This document shows positions 38,201-52,776 of a DNA stretch of 64,000 bases, piece after piece. The position numbers were made by a program, and so were the translations under genes. The notes beneath the pieces are model-generated. The model worked only from the letters and a program-made list of their open reading frames with translations, searched no databases and had not been told where the DNA came from. Position 1 is the first letter of the stretch; each line of letters starts with the position of its first letter. This DNA comes from Lepturacanthus savala (lineage: Eukaryota; Chordata; Actinopteri; Scombriformes; Trichiuridae): NCBI GenBank assembly GCA_030544235.1, contig CM060465.1, positions 29,270,988 through 29,334,987 on the forward strand, read 5' to 3'.

Positions 38201-39859
38201 TGGGTCGACCCAACGAGTGAGGAGTAACATTTATAAACACTTTCATAGATAAAGAAGTGAAAATGTCTGTACATTCCTTTGGCTTTTGGAAGAGATAAAA
38301 CCACAGATTAACTGAAAATGCTGACAGTTTTTACTTACAACATGTACTTGGATCATTCCCAACCAAATTACTGCCGCGACATAGAAGGAAGCGCAGGCTC
38401 TGCTGAGATATGCAGTGTATATATATACGCTGAAACAACTGCAAATCACTGCATGACAAAAAATGTAATCAAATCAAACCATAAACAAACTATTTCCAGT
38501 CTTACATTCTTATCTAATTGTCTTTTCACCTGATCACCTTTCTTTTGACTAATTGTGTTGATGAATGTGTTAAAATGAATACATTTCATGGCTTCATCTC
38601 CTTACTTGGAGAAAATCAAGCCACAGCTGTTCAAATTACTGCCCCCCCCCCCCCCTCCATGCTTTTCACTTCATTACGCACAGTGTTATGGCAATGTGTG
38701 ATTCCTCACTGCATATATTTCAATACAGAATGATAAATTCAGTACCTTGGCATTTGTGTATGAACTAAAGTGAAGAACCTGTATGTCCATGGTGTTTTAA
38801 AAATAAATAATATATTCAGTTCATCACAATGGGGAAAAACACTCAGGATAAAAAATTACACAATAAATACTTGAATAATGAGTAAATGGAGGTGCTCCAA
38901 TTACAGAGACTCTTTTAAAATGCATATTAATTGTATATAATAGTGTGGACATATCACTCAGCAGTGGAAAATGGAGATTGAATGATGAGTATAGTCTACA
39001 GTGTCATATAATCTGGTAAATACAACGTAACTGTGTCATGAACATGTTATAATAACCCTATAATTAATTTTAGAGCGATACCACACACATATCAGTTTAG
39101 AACTACTATAAATAGACAGGTGAATTAATATTCAGTGACACTCATTATCAATTCAGTTGGTGGATGGCGCCACCCAGTGGTAAGAAAGACTCAATGACTG
39201 AAAGTCCGACTGCAATAGAAACTGAAATGACATATCCTGAAGGTTTCTCTGTAAACTTATAGTTTCAGTTTACGCGAATGGAAACCAATTTACAACATCT
39301 AAACAATCTAACAAAAATCTGTTTCACCTGTTTTTTTTTTACTTATCATAAAAAAGTTTCCCATCTATATTTTCAACAGTTTATTTGTATACTTCCCGAG
39401 TCCTGCAATATAGGTATTTCTATGTACAATGGACTATATATGTAAGTGTACAGCTATGTGTAAGGGTAATCTATAACAATATAATAGCCAAGATGTTGGT
39501 TATTTTCGGGGATATTTCTAATCAGGAAGTCTACAGGACATTTGCGTGACATTTGAGTGCGGTGATAAACTGTCAGACCAATAAATCGCAGCCAGTATCA
39601 GGGAAGTCACAGAAAACCAAACTACTGTTTTTCTGAAGTAGGAAGTAAGTCACAGCGCTATTTGTTATGATGCCTTCCATGACTGTCGGACATTCCGGAT
39701 TTTCAGTCGCGTTAACAAGAAAGGCAATGCCTCAAACGATGTGGATTTAATGCTTAGATTATATCAATGATTTAATGTGTAGATGACAACAAATACAGAG
39801 CTAAATATGTGTAAAAGAATGAAAGCTGCTGATGTTGGCTTTTTTTTAGTCGTTTAAAC
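35280..39859. other. intergenic between mfge8 and abhd2, no gene seen
   Basis: AT-rich, with a G run near 35862, a CT-rich stretch near 37312 and a C run near 38642. Short ORFs show no recognisable family. Nothing further could be supported. Confidence 0.5.
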
Positions 39860-40516
39860 CATAGATGTCAAACTCAAGGCCCAGGGGCCAAATCTGGGCC
39901 GGCACCTCATTTTCCGTGGCCCCTCAAGAGCCTGCACAGACTAGTGTGATTTATAGAGAGATGGAAAAGTGAATAAATGTTTGAACTTAACAGAGACACA
40001 CGGGTCACGTCGTCTTTGTACGACTTCGTTGGCTCCAAAATCTTCTCTCAATTGGCCACGAAGGTTGTTTAAACACAGGAAAGTTTCAGTTTTTCCTCAT
40101 TTTCCTTTGTTGAAGTACATCTGTCATCACTTTCTTGTGCTTTCTATTCTTTAATATTTAGCATAGCAACACAAAAACCATAAATTCCAATCTTTGAAAA
40201 TTCCATTAAATAAATAAAGCATATTCTTGTACTATGAGTCTCTAGATATCTGTGATGATTTTTAATGTGTTGCTGCAGCATTTTTAATAATTAGACGCTA
40301 ACAACAATATAAAATTATTTCTGCATCAGCATATTTTTAAATTCTTTTTAAGAATCTTAGCAATTGTCACCAGCACTATAATGAGTGGAGAGGAAATTAT
40401 CTACAATATTAACATATATAATAATAATAATAATACGTAGATACATATATATGGTCTTTACAATTGGCTCTTTGAGGGAAATCAGAACAGGGATGAAATT
40501 GAGTTTGATACCCCTG
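39860..40516. mobile_element. hAT-like nonautonomous transposon with 8-bp duplication
   Basis: The left end CATAGATGTCAAACTCAA and right end TTGAGTTTGATACCCCTG are imperfect inverted repeats of the CAGGGGTGTCAAACTCA type. Flanks GTTTAAAC (39852-39859) and GTTTAGAC (40517-40524) match at 7 of 8 positions, the 8-bp duplication expected for hAT insertion. It is 657 bp and encodes no transposase. Confidence 0.82.
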
Positions 40517-40539
40517 GTTTAGACTGTATTCACCCCTGA

Positions 40540-41110
40540 AGTTCCCAGATATCGGAGCTTTGTGAGGACGCGTGAAGGCATCCTGAGTTCCCTGATGGTC
40601 AGTCAGCTCCGCCGTAAACAGACGGTGTTCAGACTCCGGGTGTGGATCCGACCAGAACTCGGGACCTGCTTCAGAAAACAACGATGGTAGGGCCGGAAAC
40701 GTTCGCGTAAACTTCCTTTGAGCATATTTAACGTACTTTATGTGGCGTCTGCGTGTTGTTTGTGTTCGGCCATTAAAACAGGAACAGTCACCTGAGTGAC
40801 GAAACAAAAGAGCAAGAAGTCGAGAACGGGTAGTTGTCGCGACTCTTAATTTAAGTTAACAAAAGCGCAGCGGACATTCTGTTATGTGATAACTAGACAA
40901 TTCCCGCGGAAGTTGTGAGAGTTGGGTCAGGGCTCTGGGGCTGTCGGGGGTCGGTGCGTGGGAATCAGTCGCACCGAAACGGGGACATCGTCGCCGTGGT
41001 AACCACAATATGGTTATAAGTTTGCTGCGAGGCGTTCGTTTTATCACTCTCAAAAAGTTTGGTGAGCGTTCGACATTTAGATCCAAAGTTATTAAGGGGA
41101 ACCCATGAGC
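40540..41110 (+). promoter_or_regulatory. abhd2: CpG-rich region, presumptive abhd2 promoter and 5' noncoding exon
   Basis: This is the only CpG-dense segment between the two divergent genes, with many CGs (GTTCGCG, GTCGCGAC, CCCGCGG, CGTCGCCG) and an ETS-like CGGAAGT near 40907. abhd2 coding exon 1 has a plausible 5' acceptor at 43366, so a noncoding first exon upstream is expected. The donor of that exon could not be fixed. Confidence 0.45.
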
Positions 41111-43366
<2,256 letters not shown>

Positions 43367-43386
43367 GTCGTTTTTCCACTTCTACA

Positions 43387-43598
43387 ATGGCCACCCTCGA
43401 TGACGGCGACATCCACTCATTCGGCCCAGAGCTGCCGGCCATGTTTGATGGCGTGAAGCTGGCCGCCGTCGCTACCGTGCTGTACGTCATCGTCCGCTGT
43501 CTGAACCTAAGGAGTCCAACAGAACCGCCAGAGATCAGCTACCAGGCCACGCCGCTCAGCCACTACCTGATCAAAGCCTGTCCCATGCTGACTAAAGA
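43387..43598 (+). CDS. abhd2: abhd2 coding exon 1
   Basis: The start chosen is ATG at 43387 (MATLDDGDIH), with A at -3 and G at +4. An in-frame ATG at 43354 lies before a probable acceptor (CACACAG, exon from 43367), so it is not used. The exon encodes the membrane anchor and ends in phase 2 before GTGAGT. Confidence 0.9.
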
Positions 43599-46500
43599 GT
43601 GAGTCCTACTTCTAGAGACACATGATTAAACTTGGATTGAAATGGGAATAAGTTGCATTTGAACTTGAAGTTGGATAGGAGTGTCACATCTTGTGTGGGT
43701 TATGTTAATTTGTACCTGAACATCGGCTTAATTGTAGATTTCTATCCTGCAGCTGTCTAACAAGAGGGTGTAAGGCAAGGCAAGATTATTTGTATAGCAC
43801 ATTTCAACAACAAGGTATTTTAAAGTGCAAAAGTACTTTACAGAAAACATTAAAAGCATCAAGATATGATTAAAAAATAGAAACAAAACTACCTGATGAA
43901 GGTCTGAGAACTGAAATGTTGTATAATTAATTGACTGTGCAGAAGATTTGTTTTTTCTTAAAAACTGTTAATTAAAAGGGGAAAAATCTAAAAAATCTTA
44001 ATTAAAATTAAAAAATTAAAATTAAAAAATTAATTAAAATTAAAAATAAGAACAATCAAAAATTAAAATTTAATCTTAAATGAAAAATAAGACCAATCAA
44101 ATCAAAAATAAAAAAAAAATCAATTAAAAACAGTTGATTAAAAGGGGAAAAAAATCAAACAATTTTAACTTTAAAAATGAGAACAATCAGAAACCAAACT
44201 TAATTAAAATTAAATCATTTTAAATAATTTAATTCAAGATATAATTTAATAAAAAATGATTAAAAGGGAAAAAATCTAAAGGAAAAACAAGAACAAAGTT
44301 ACAGTGCAGTGGAAAATAATAAAGAAATGACGTGAGCAGCAACAGAAAAGTGTTCAGCTGTGACCTGCTGAGTTGCAGCAGACCTGCAGTTCTCTGAGAG
44401 TTTGTTCCAGATGTGTGGAGCATAGAAACTGAACGTTGTGTAACACAGCTTAAAGCCCATAGATCCTGGAAGAGAGAGTTTCACAGTTCACAAACCGATG
44501 GATGGATATTCATAAAGTTACTATCATACATAGTAAAATCAACTTGTTTCTCAGATTTAGACGCCAGGACTATGGACATTTATTAACTCAGTATAAATCA
44601 TGGAGAAAAATGTTTTGGCCAATTTCTTTGTATTAAAAATCCTAGAAATGGTCACGCTGGACCTGGTAATACAGGCACCCCGTAACAAAATCTGTTTTGA
44701 GAAATTTAACCCTGGTTTCCTCAAGCGACACGAGACAGAAACATCCCTCCTGAGAGTTTCACATTAATTACTGGTGGCTCCACTCTGGTGCATGTTGTGT
44801 GTTACTATTGTTCGACCTCAGTGCAGCATTTGATGCCACCGACCGTTCCGTCTAGATGAACAAAAACAGTCGGCAGTACGGGCTGTCCAATTCCGCTGCT
44901 GCTTTTACATCCTTGTCTTAAAACTCACTTCTACACAATGGCTTTTCCTCACAGCTGATAGAATACACTTGTATGGCTTCATTATGCCTATTTGTCCCTA
45001 ATGTTGCTGTTGTGTTGCTGTAATGTTGTTGAATTTCCTCATCAATCAAAAGCGCTTTGTGCTTTTATGTTGAAAAGAACTATATAAATGAAATAGTTCT
45101 CTAAACAGGGCTGTTTTTGACCCTATTGGAAGGATTGCAGTTAGATCCAGGGTCCAAAATTATTGCAGGTACTACAAGAATCGGACAAATTTTCAGATAC
45201 TTGCTTAATTACACTCAGTCATTACCTGCAGTGAATGCATGTTTTGAGCTTATCCATATCCGTTCACTATAAGCATAAGAAGCTCTGTGTAGCTGTAAAA
45301 CATAGCAGCTGTGGATAGGAGAGGAGTTGACTGCTGCTAATGTCTTTTTCTTTTTTTCCAAAAAACTTTACCTGCATTTGATGCTTGGCACATATTTTGG
45401 ACCCATCAAATGTTTGATTCCTACTAAATGTCATCATAATTTGACCAGCTTGGTCATTGCTCTACATTTTCTGCTCTGTGCTTCCAAAAGACCCCCCCCG
45501 TTATTCAGCTATTCTCCTGTGCCCAATTCCTTTCTGCTTATTCCCAGTCGCTGCTGTTGCTGGGATTTGAGCATGAAGGAGCCGGATGTGGACTTGGACT
45601 TGTGAGCTCTAGACTGAGACTTAATCTCTTCAGATATGGGTTATGTGTTTGCAAAGCTCGAATTCTGAGATTACATCAAATGTCACAGAATGTAACTTGT
45701 CAACGCTTAAGACTCTACCGTTATGCAAGCAACCATGTGTGGTTGGCGTAGATGTTAACCAGTGTTAATGTCAGTAGTTTCCAATGAAAACATTTTTACT
45801 ATACACAAAGTACAGCAGATGGGAATGTCATGTTGTCATGATATCATAGTTTGCAGGCATTTGGTCAAAAACATAAAGAATTGAGCAAATTTATACTTTT
45901 GCATGAAGTCAATTAAAGGAAAAGGCAGCAGATCACCGTAATTATTGCAATCATTCTCTGGGTACCATGGATATTTCATGAAAATCCAATAAACAGCTGG
46001 TATATTTCAGTCTGATCCTTAAAGTGGACAGTTTAGCAAACAGAACCATCTAAAAAAATCCTCCTTAGAAACTGGAAAAAGGGCGGATACATTCCAAAAC
46101 ATACTTGCCGACTGGTGATCTGTCTATCATGAGCCGTGCGACGGGTCATCTTGTGATCACGAGATCATGCACGACGCTCATGGTTCAGACACAAGCTCAT
46201 AACTTGAAGCCTGACGAGATGAATTCTCACATGATCTTGTGATTTCACTCATGGTCAGTTACGTTGCGTCCTGTCGAGTTTGTCTGTTCCATTTTAAAGT
46301 ATTTGTGTCCGTCTGCTTGTTGATGATCTTTGCACAGACTGTGCTGAGGCATCTTCAGAGTAGATGTCACAGTGTTGTTAACAAACACACTTGTTACATA
46401 TACTCCTGATGACTACTAGGAACATGGTGAAGCTGAGGGAGGTGTATGGAATGGAGGCTTTAACCACCAAATTACAATTAAGGTCTGAAGTTTTCATGAG

Positions 46501-49500
46501 GAGGTAGCTACCTATAACAAGATATCTCACTAACTTAGGTGGACTCTATGTATCTACTTTATTATTTTTCACCCACTCAGGGTTCCTGGGCCCTAGTTTG
46601 TTTGTTTTGTCTTGTCTCTAGCACTGTCATACATAACTTGTGATGTTGGCAAGGAATTGTCTGTGTTGTGTTCTTCATTAAAAAAATCAGTAAGGTTAAA
46701 AAAATAAATAAATAAACCGAACTTAAAATGGCTGAACTTTGAACTTTCTGTTCCATTTTATGGAACAGGCAAAAAAGAGTCTGTCAGTCAGTTTGAATGT
46801 ATATTGCACTTTATCATCAAGGTGTTTCTTCTGCACTTCAGTTTTAATATAGTATTTAATTTAATCAATTTTTTTTATTTTATCATGTTTTGTAACATGT
46901 GCTGCTCACCTCTGAACCAGGTCCCCCTTGAAAAAGAGGTTTCATTTGGTTTATTATAACCTGATAAAATAAAAGTTAAATAAAAACAAACATCTTACAG
47001 AATATAATATATTGCTCCTCAGTGTAATTTCTATGATTTTATGGACAAATAATTGATGTTTGAACTCTTATCTTATTAATCATTGAACTTTTTTTCCTGA
47101 TTTAGGTCAGCTTGGTCCTGTTTTATGGTTTAAATAAAGTATTTTTATCTGTAGTATTTTTTTTTTCTGTATTCTATCTATATTTGCTCTGTAACAGCAA
47201 CATAAACTGACACTTCTGCAGTCACCTCACATGTTGTACATTTCTTTTGATACCAGTACATGTACATCACCCTTGTGGTCATTATCATTTATAACAGGAA
47301 AACTGAAAAATAAACCTGGGGTGGTTAAGTAATTCTGAGATCGTCTTTTTCTTCAGATACATTCCTCCCTTGCTGTGGGGGAAGAGTGGTCATCTCCAGA
47401 CAGTGCTGTATGGCAAGATGGGGCGGGTGAACACTCCGACGCCCTGCGGGGTGCGCAAGTTTCTCCCGATGCAGGACGGGGCCACGGCGTCCTTTGACCT
47501 CTTCGAGGCACGTGGAGACCACAGCACAGGAGGTCAGAGACAAACAGTAGTCCGTCTCAGTTCAGACTTTTTAATGCATGTTTTGGAGTTAATCATCTTT
47601 AAAAAGAAAAAAAAAAGCAATATTCCATGAAAATGTAACCCATTATTTTGTTAACTGCCATTGTTTCTGTGTCTATCCTCCCGAGTCGTATGCGCTTTTT
47701 TGGATCGCGAGTACATCAGCCTCAAGTAACAAACAGCTCATACTATGCGAGAGCAGGAACGCCACTAATCAACTCCCTTGAGGGAGAATGGCATGCATTC
47801 GAGCAGCCAATTACATCAACACAGCATCACATGACGTCCATTTTCACGCCCACAAGTGATCCCGTTTTGTATGTTTGTGCATGTATTCCCTCATGTGTGT
47901 ATGTATGTGTGTGTCAGATGACATTACCATGGTAATCTGCCCTGGGATCGGCAACCATAGCGAGAAGAACTACATTCGGACATTCGTAGATCACTCCCAG
48001 CGGCAGGGCTACCGCTGCGCTGTTCTCAACCACCTGGGAGCCCTGCCCAACACGGAGCTCACCTCCCCCCGCATGTTCACCTACGGTAAAGAGAGAATAA
48101 AAAAAAAAAAGCAAATGATTGCATGCCGCATCCCAAAACCTAACAGTACAGTTTGCATGATTGCATTTTTGATGTTGGTTAGGATTTTGCTGCTAATGTA
48201 TGCAATCTAAATAAATGTCAATAGACTTTTTTTTTTTGTGTGTCATCATGCGAGGCTAATTGGTAAAGCCCTAAAATATTCCAGATGAGTGAAATAAATT
48301 AAAAAAGAGGTTTATATCCTATTAAGAGAACAGTCAAAGTTGCAGCACAGAACCATATTGCGAAAATGAGATTTTCATGCTTTAAACTTTCTGTGGAGAA
48401 ATTAAAGGGGATATTACACTACCATTCAAAAGATTGGGGTCAATTAGAAATGTCCTTGATTTTTTCAATGAAGACTACTTTAAACTAATCAGAAATACCC
48501 TCTATACATTGCTAATGTGATAAAATGACTATTCTAGCTGCAAATGTCTGGTTTTTGGTGCAATATCTATTTCCGGCAACTGTCACTCCAGTGTTCTAAT
48601 GGTACAATGTGTTTGCTCATTGCGTCAGAATGCTAATGCTAATGATTATAAAACTCTTGTGGAATCATGTTAGTTGGTAAATAAAAGTGACTTTTCATAG
48701 CAAGCACAAAATTGTCTGGGTGACCCCAAACTTTTGAACGGTAGTGGAAGATATTTATTAGATAAGGTGGCAGCAGCAGAAATACAAATGTTTGGCAAAC
48801 AAACATATTGCATCCAATGAGGCCAGAAATCTTAGTTCTTTCTCAAATATTTATTAGCACCACTACAAAGAGTCTCTCCTCTTTCACTCAGGTTGTACCT
48901 GGGAGTTTGCAGCCATGGTGAACTACATCAAGCGAGCTTTACCCGACACTCTGCTGGTGGTTGTGGGCTTCAGCCTGGGAGGAAACATCGCGTGCAAGTT
49001 TCTGGGTGAGAAGCGATCTAATCAGGACAGAGTGCTGTGCTGTGTCAGCGTCTGCCAGGGATACAGCGCTCTCAGGTTAGTAACACGAACGACAAACCAG
49101 TGGACTGAACCTGTCCTCCTCCGACAGTTTGAGCCACAGTTCTAAAAACGTACTGTTGTCAAAAATATAAATATTTCATTGGTTTTTTCATGCATGGCAT
49201 CCGCTTTTCTTAATAGTCTGATCTCTCACATCTCCTTTTTGTCAGCTGTTGAAAAAATAAGTCTGCTACAAAGCTATAAGCAAAATATACTCCTAACCTT
49301 TTAAGTCCATTTTCACATATTTTTATATGTGTGTGTGTGTGTTGTCTAGGGCTCAGGAAACGTTCCTTCAGTGGGATCAATGCCGGAGACTCTACAACTT
49401 TGTGTTGGCGGACAAAATGAAGAAGCTCATTCTGTCACACAGGTGGAGAAGCATAACAACACAACAGTTTCTACAGTTATTATTCTGTTGCTTAAATAGC

Positions 49501-52500
49501 TGCCAGCTATAGAAGGTTCCTTTTCTCGGTTTCAATTCACTTGTTACAAATTTTTATTCAAATCGCGTCAAGTTTGAATTTTTTTTGCAATTGTAGGATT
49601 TATGCAGGAATAAATAATTAGGTGTATTTGTAAGAAAACATTCATAGATGTCAGCCAAATGCTGAAAGACGGGGCTGATTCACAGCCTACCGGCCATAAT
49701 TAAGAGGTTATGGTGATCTGATTTGTCTAAATCTATTCGTTATCCTTTTCGACAGGAGCAGTTTGCTCGGCTTGAACTCCAGCAACATCGGTGATGCAGA
49801 CTTTAACAGGCTGTACGCAGCCACGTCGCTGATGCAGATTGATGACAGCATCATGAGGTGAAATCTTGTTAAATTCCGGTGTCACGGGACTGCCCGTACG
49901 TCCACAGTGGTTATCTCTGTTACTGATGTTATTGCACGATTTGCCCTGCAGAAAATTCCACGGCTACGACACGGTGAAGGAGTATTACGAGAAGGAGAGC
50001 TGTGTGCAGTACATACAAAAAGTGAGCCAGCCACACACGTGCAAATGTTTACTACAGAAACATGAGGGCATGACTGATCGTACATTACCAACAGTGACTC
50101 CAGTTATATTACTTTCCGTATATCAGCTGCTGCTCATACTACTACAGTACTACTTCTTATACAAATGTTACTATCACTTTTTCTATCAAGATTTTTTGTT
50201 GTATTGGAATTTAAGTGATTTTAGTGGTAGATATAGTTAGGTAGATATATTTTAACACTTAATACCTCTATTACTACTGCTATATGTTTTGCAAATCCTA
50301 GTAAATTAATATATACGCACATAAATCCTTAGATGGTTAAATGGTTGAAACTGGAAGGCGATTAACTTGGCGTAAAGACTTGAAGTAAAAGGAAACACAC
50401 TTTCTGTTTTATTGCTGGTTGTGTACAGTTTAAACAAATGAGCAGCAAAGTGTTAGATGTGCTTGGAGGTGTATTTTTTCATGTTTGCACAGAACCAGGG
50501 GAGTTGTTTGCCTCCAATCTTTATGCTAAGGTAATCGCCTACTGGCTCTAGGTTTGTAACACACAGACATCGATCTTCTTATCTACCGTGTTTCCATTAC
50601 CTGCTACCGACTCTACTCTACTCCACTCTTCTCAATTTACTTTTCTGGAATTCACTTTCCCATAATGTAGTGCCAGGATGACTGTAGCTGATTGGTTAAA
50701 TACGTGTGTCTGATCCGCTTCATTCATAAAACAAGGAAATGCTCTCATCTCAGTTTAGGTCCAGTTTAGGGTGAACGAAGGACATTTCTCCTCTGTGATG
50801 GAAATGGAAAGTAAAGGATGTTTTAAAAAAAAAAGATGAGAGTGAAAATGAGCAACTTAAGACCTAGGCAGTGAAAGAAAGAGAGCAAGACATGCTGCAT
50901 ACTGCAAAAACTAAAGTCTTAACAGGTGAAGATATCTTGTTCTTGGTACAATTACTACAATATTAGTAGATATTAATCCACTGTCATATTTTTTTTCCAA
51001 CTAGCTTGAAATAAGCTAAATGACCTGCCCGTGGAATAAGATAATTCTCTTCAGTATTAGACTAGTTGTACCGAATACAAGACATTCTGCATTGTTTCAC
51101 TTTTTGGTGTAATGGAGAAAATGAAACTGTCAGAAAGAAGCCTGAACTAATGAAACTACAACTGCTGCATGTACTACTGCAGTTACACAGCCTACTGCTG
51201 CTACTACTAATGCTACTACTTCTACCACAATAACACTATTGATTCTAGAGTTTCTACTCACTGATCCGCTACTAGAACATCTCCTGCTAATGCTACTGAT
51301 GCTGGTGTAATCAGGCCTTTCTGTTATTCTGTCTCCCAGGTCACTGTGCCTCTCCTCCTGGTAAACTCCTCCGACGACCCACTGGTGCATCAGTCACTAC
51401 TTTCTATTCCACGCACACTCTCAGGTTTGTTTCAAGAGATTCGCTCATCATTGGTAGTTAAATATACATGTCGTGATACGTGGCGGTCGTTACTACAGCG
51501 ATTATATATTACTGTGTTTGTTTATCCCACAGGATTTTAAGTAAGCCTTAATATTTTTAGTATCAGTAATCGTACAGGAAAAGAAATTGAAATCCTGTCA
51601 CATAATTGAGATTTTTTTTTTTAAATCAACTAATCAATAGGGCTGAAGAATGTTATGTAAAACAGATTTTGATAGAAAAGCCTTCAATCAGGATGACGAC
51701 GAGTGAAACAATCAGAAAATGGGTAAATTATCTGTTAAAGCAGCAAAAACAAGAACAAGAAATATATGCAGCCATTGATCATAGCCATAATAATTTAACC
51801 TTATACAAACATCCAAGAGGTTTTAACAGCTCTTATTTAATTTGTTGTAAATATTGTGATCATTTCCTAGAGAGTGAAGTCCAGTCGACACAGTAATAGA
51901 AGTCAGACTAGACCGAATGAATCTGTTGTCCTTCCTTCCCCTGGACCTAAACACTAGAGCCAGTCTTAAGTGTTGATAAAGTCTTGTCAAAGGAACCTGC
52001 TCAACACCACCAAGCCCAGACAGTCTTGTTGAATTTTTCAGGGCCATGTGAGCCGCCTGAGCTGTTGGATTATATATATAGATGTGTGTGTGCGCGCGTG
52101 TGTGTGCAGTTCTCAGCTTGCTGCCTTGTCTTGCCTCAGAAGGTCACATGTCCTGGCCCCTGAGTGTGTAAATTAGCGTGTGGAACGACTTACACCTTGA
52201 CAAGTGAAATTTGAAACCCACCCTCTGCTTGAAGGAAACGTGGATTCACAAGGTTATAGACTTTCATCTGTAATTAGTTTAACATGGCCTAAATTATATA
52301 TTATATAAGTATAATATAATAATATATAACTTTTTTATTATTATCTCCAGTTTTGATGATTTCAAAAAAAACAAATGACAAAATGACATTTCTTTGCATT
52401 GACCTCTCGCAGAGAGGAAACTCTACCCTTTAGTTCCTGAAAATGATTAAAAGATATGGGAGATTTTCAGATCGGGTGACATTATGCAACATCCTGCAAA

Positions 52501-52726
52501 CACATGCAATGAGATGAAATGTTCAGAACAGTTTTAAAGCAAATTCACTTCTACTACTTCCTCAAACAGACATTCAATTGTTCACTCATGCTCACAATTA
52601 GGAAGTTGACATTTTAAGCAATGAAAAAGCAATTCAATTTGCATATAGTAAAGCTCTGTAAAGCAAAAAATGTCAGAATCATCTTTAGTCATAAGTAGGT
52701 GGTGAAGTACCTGTGACCATACAAGG

Positions 52727-52776
<50 letters not shown>

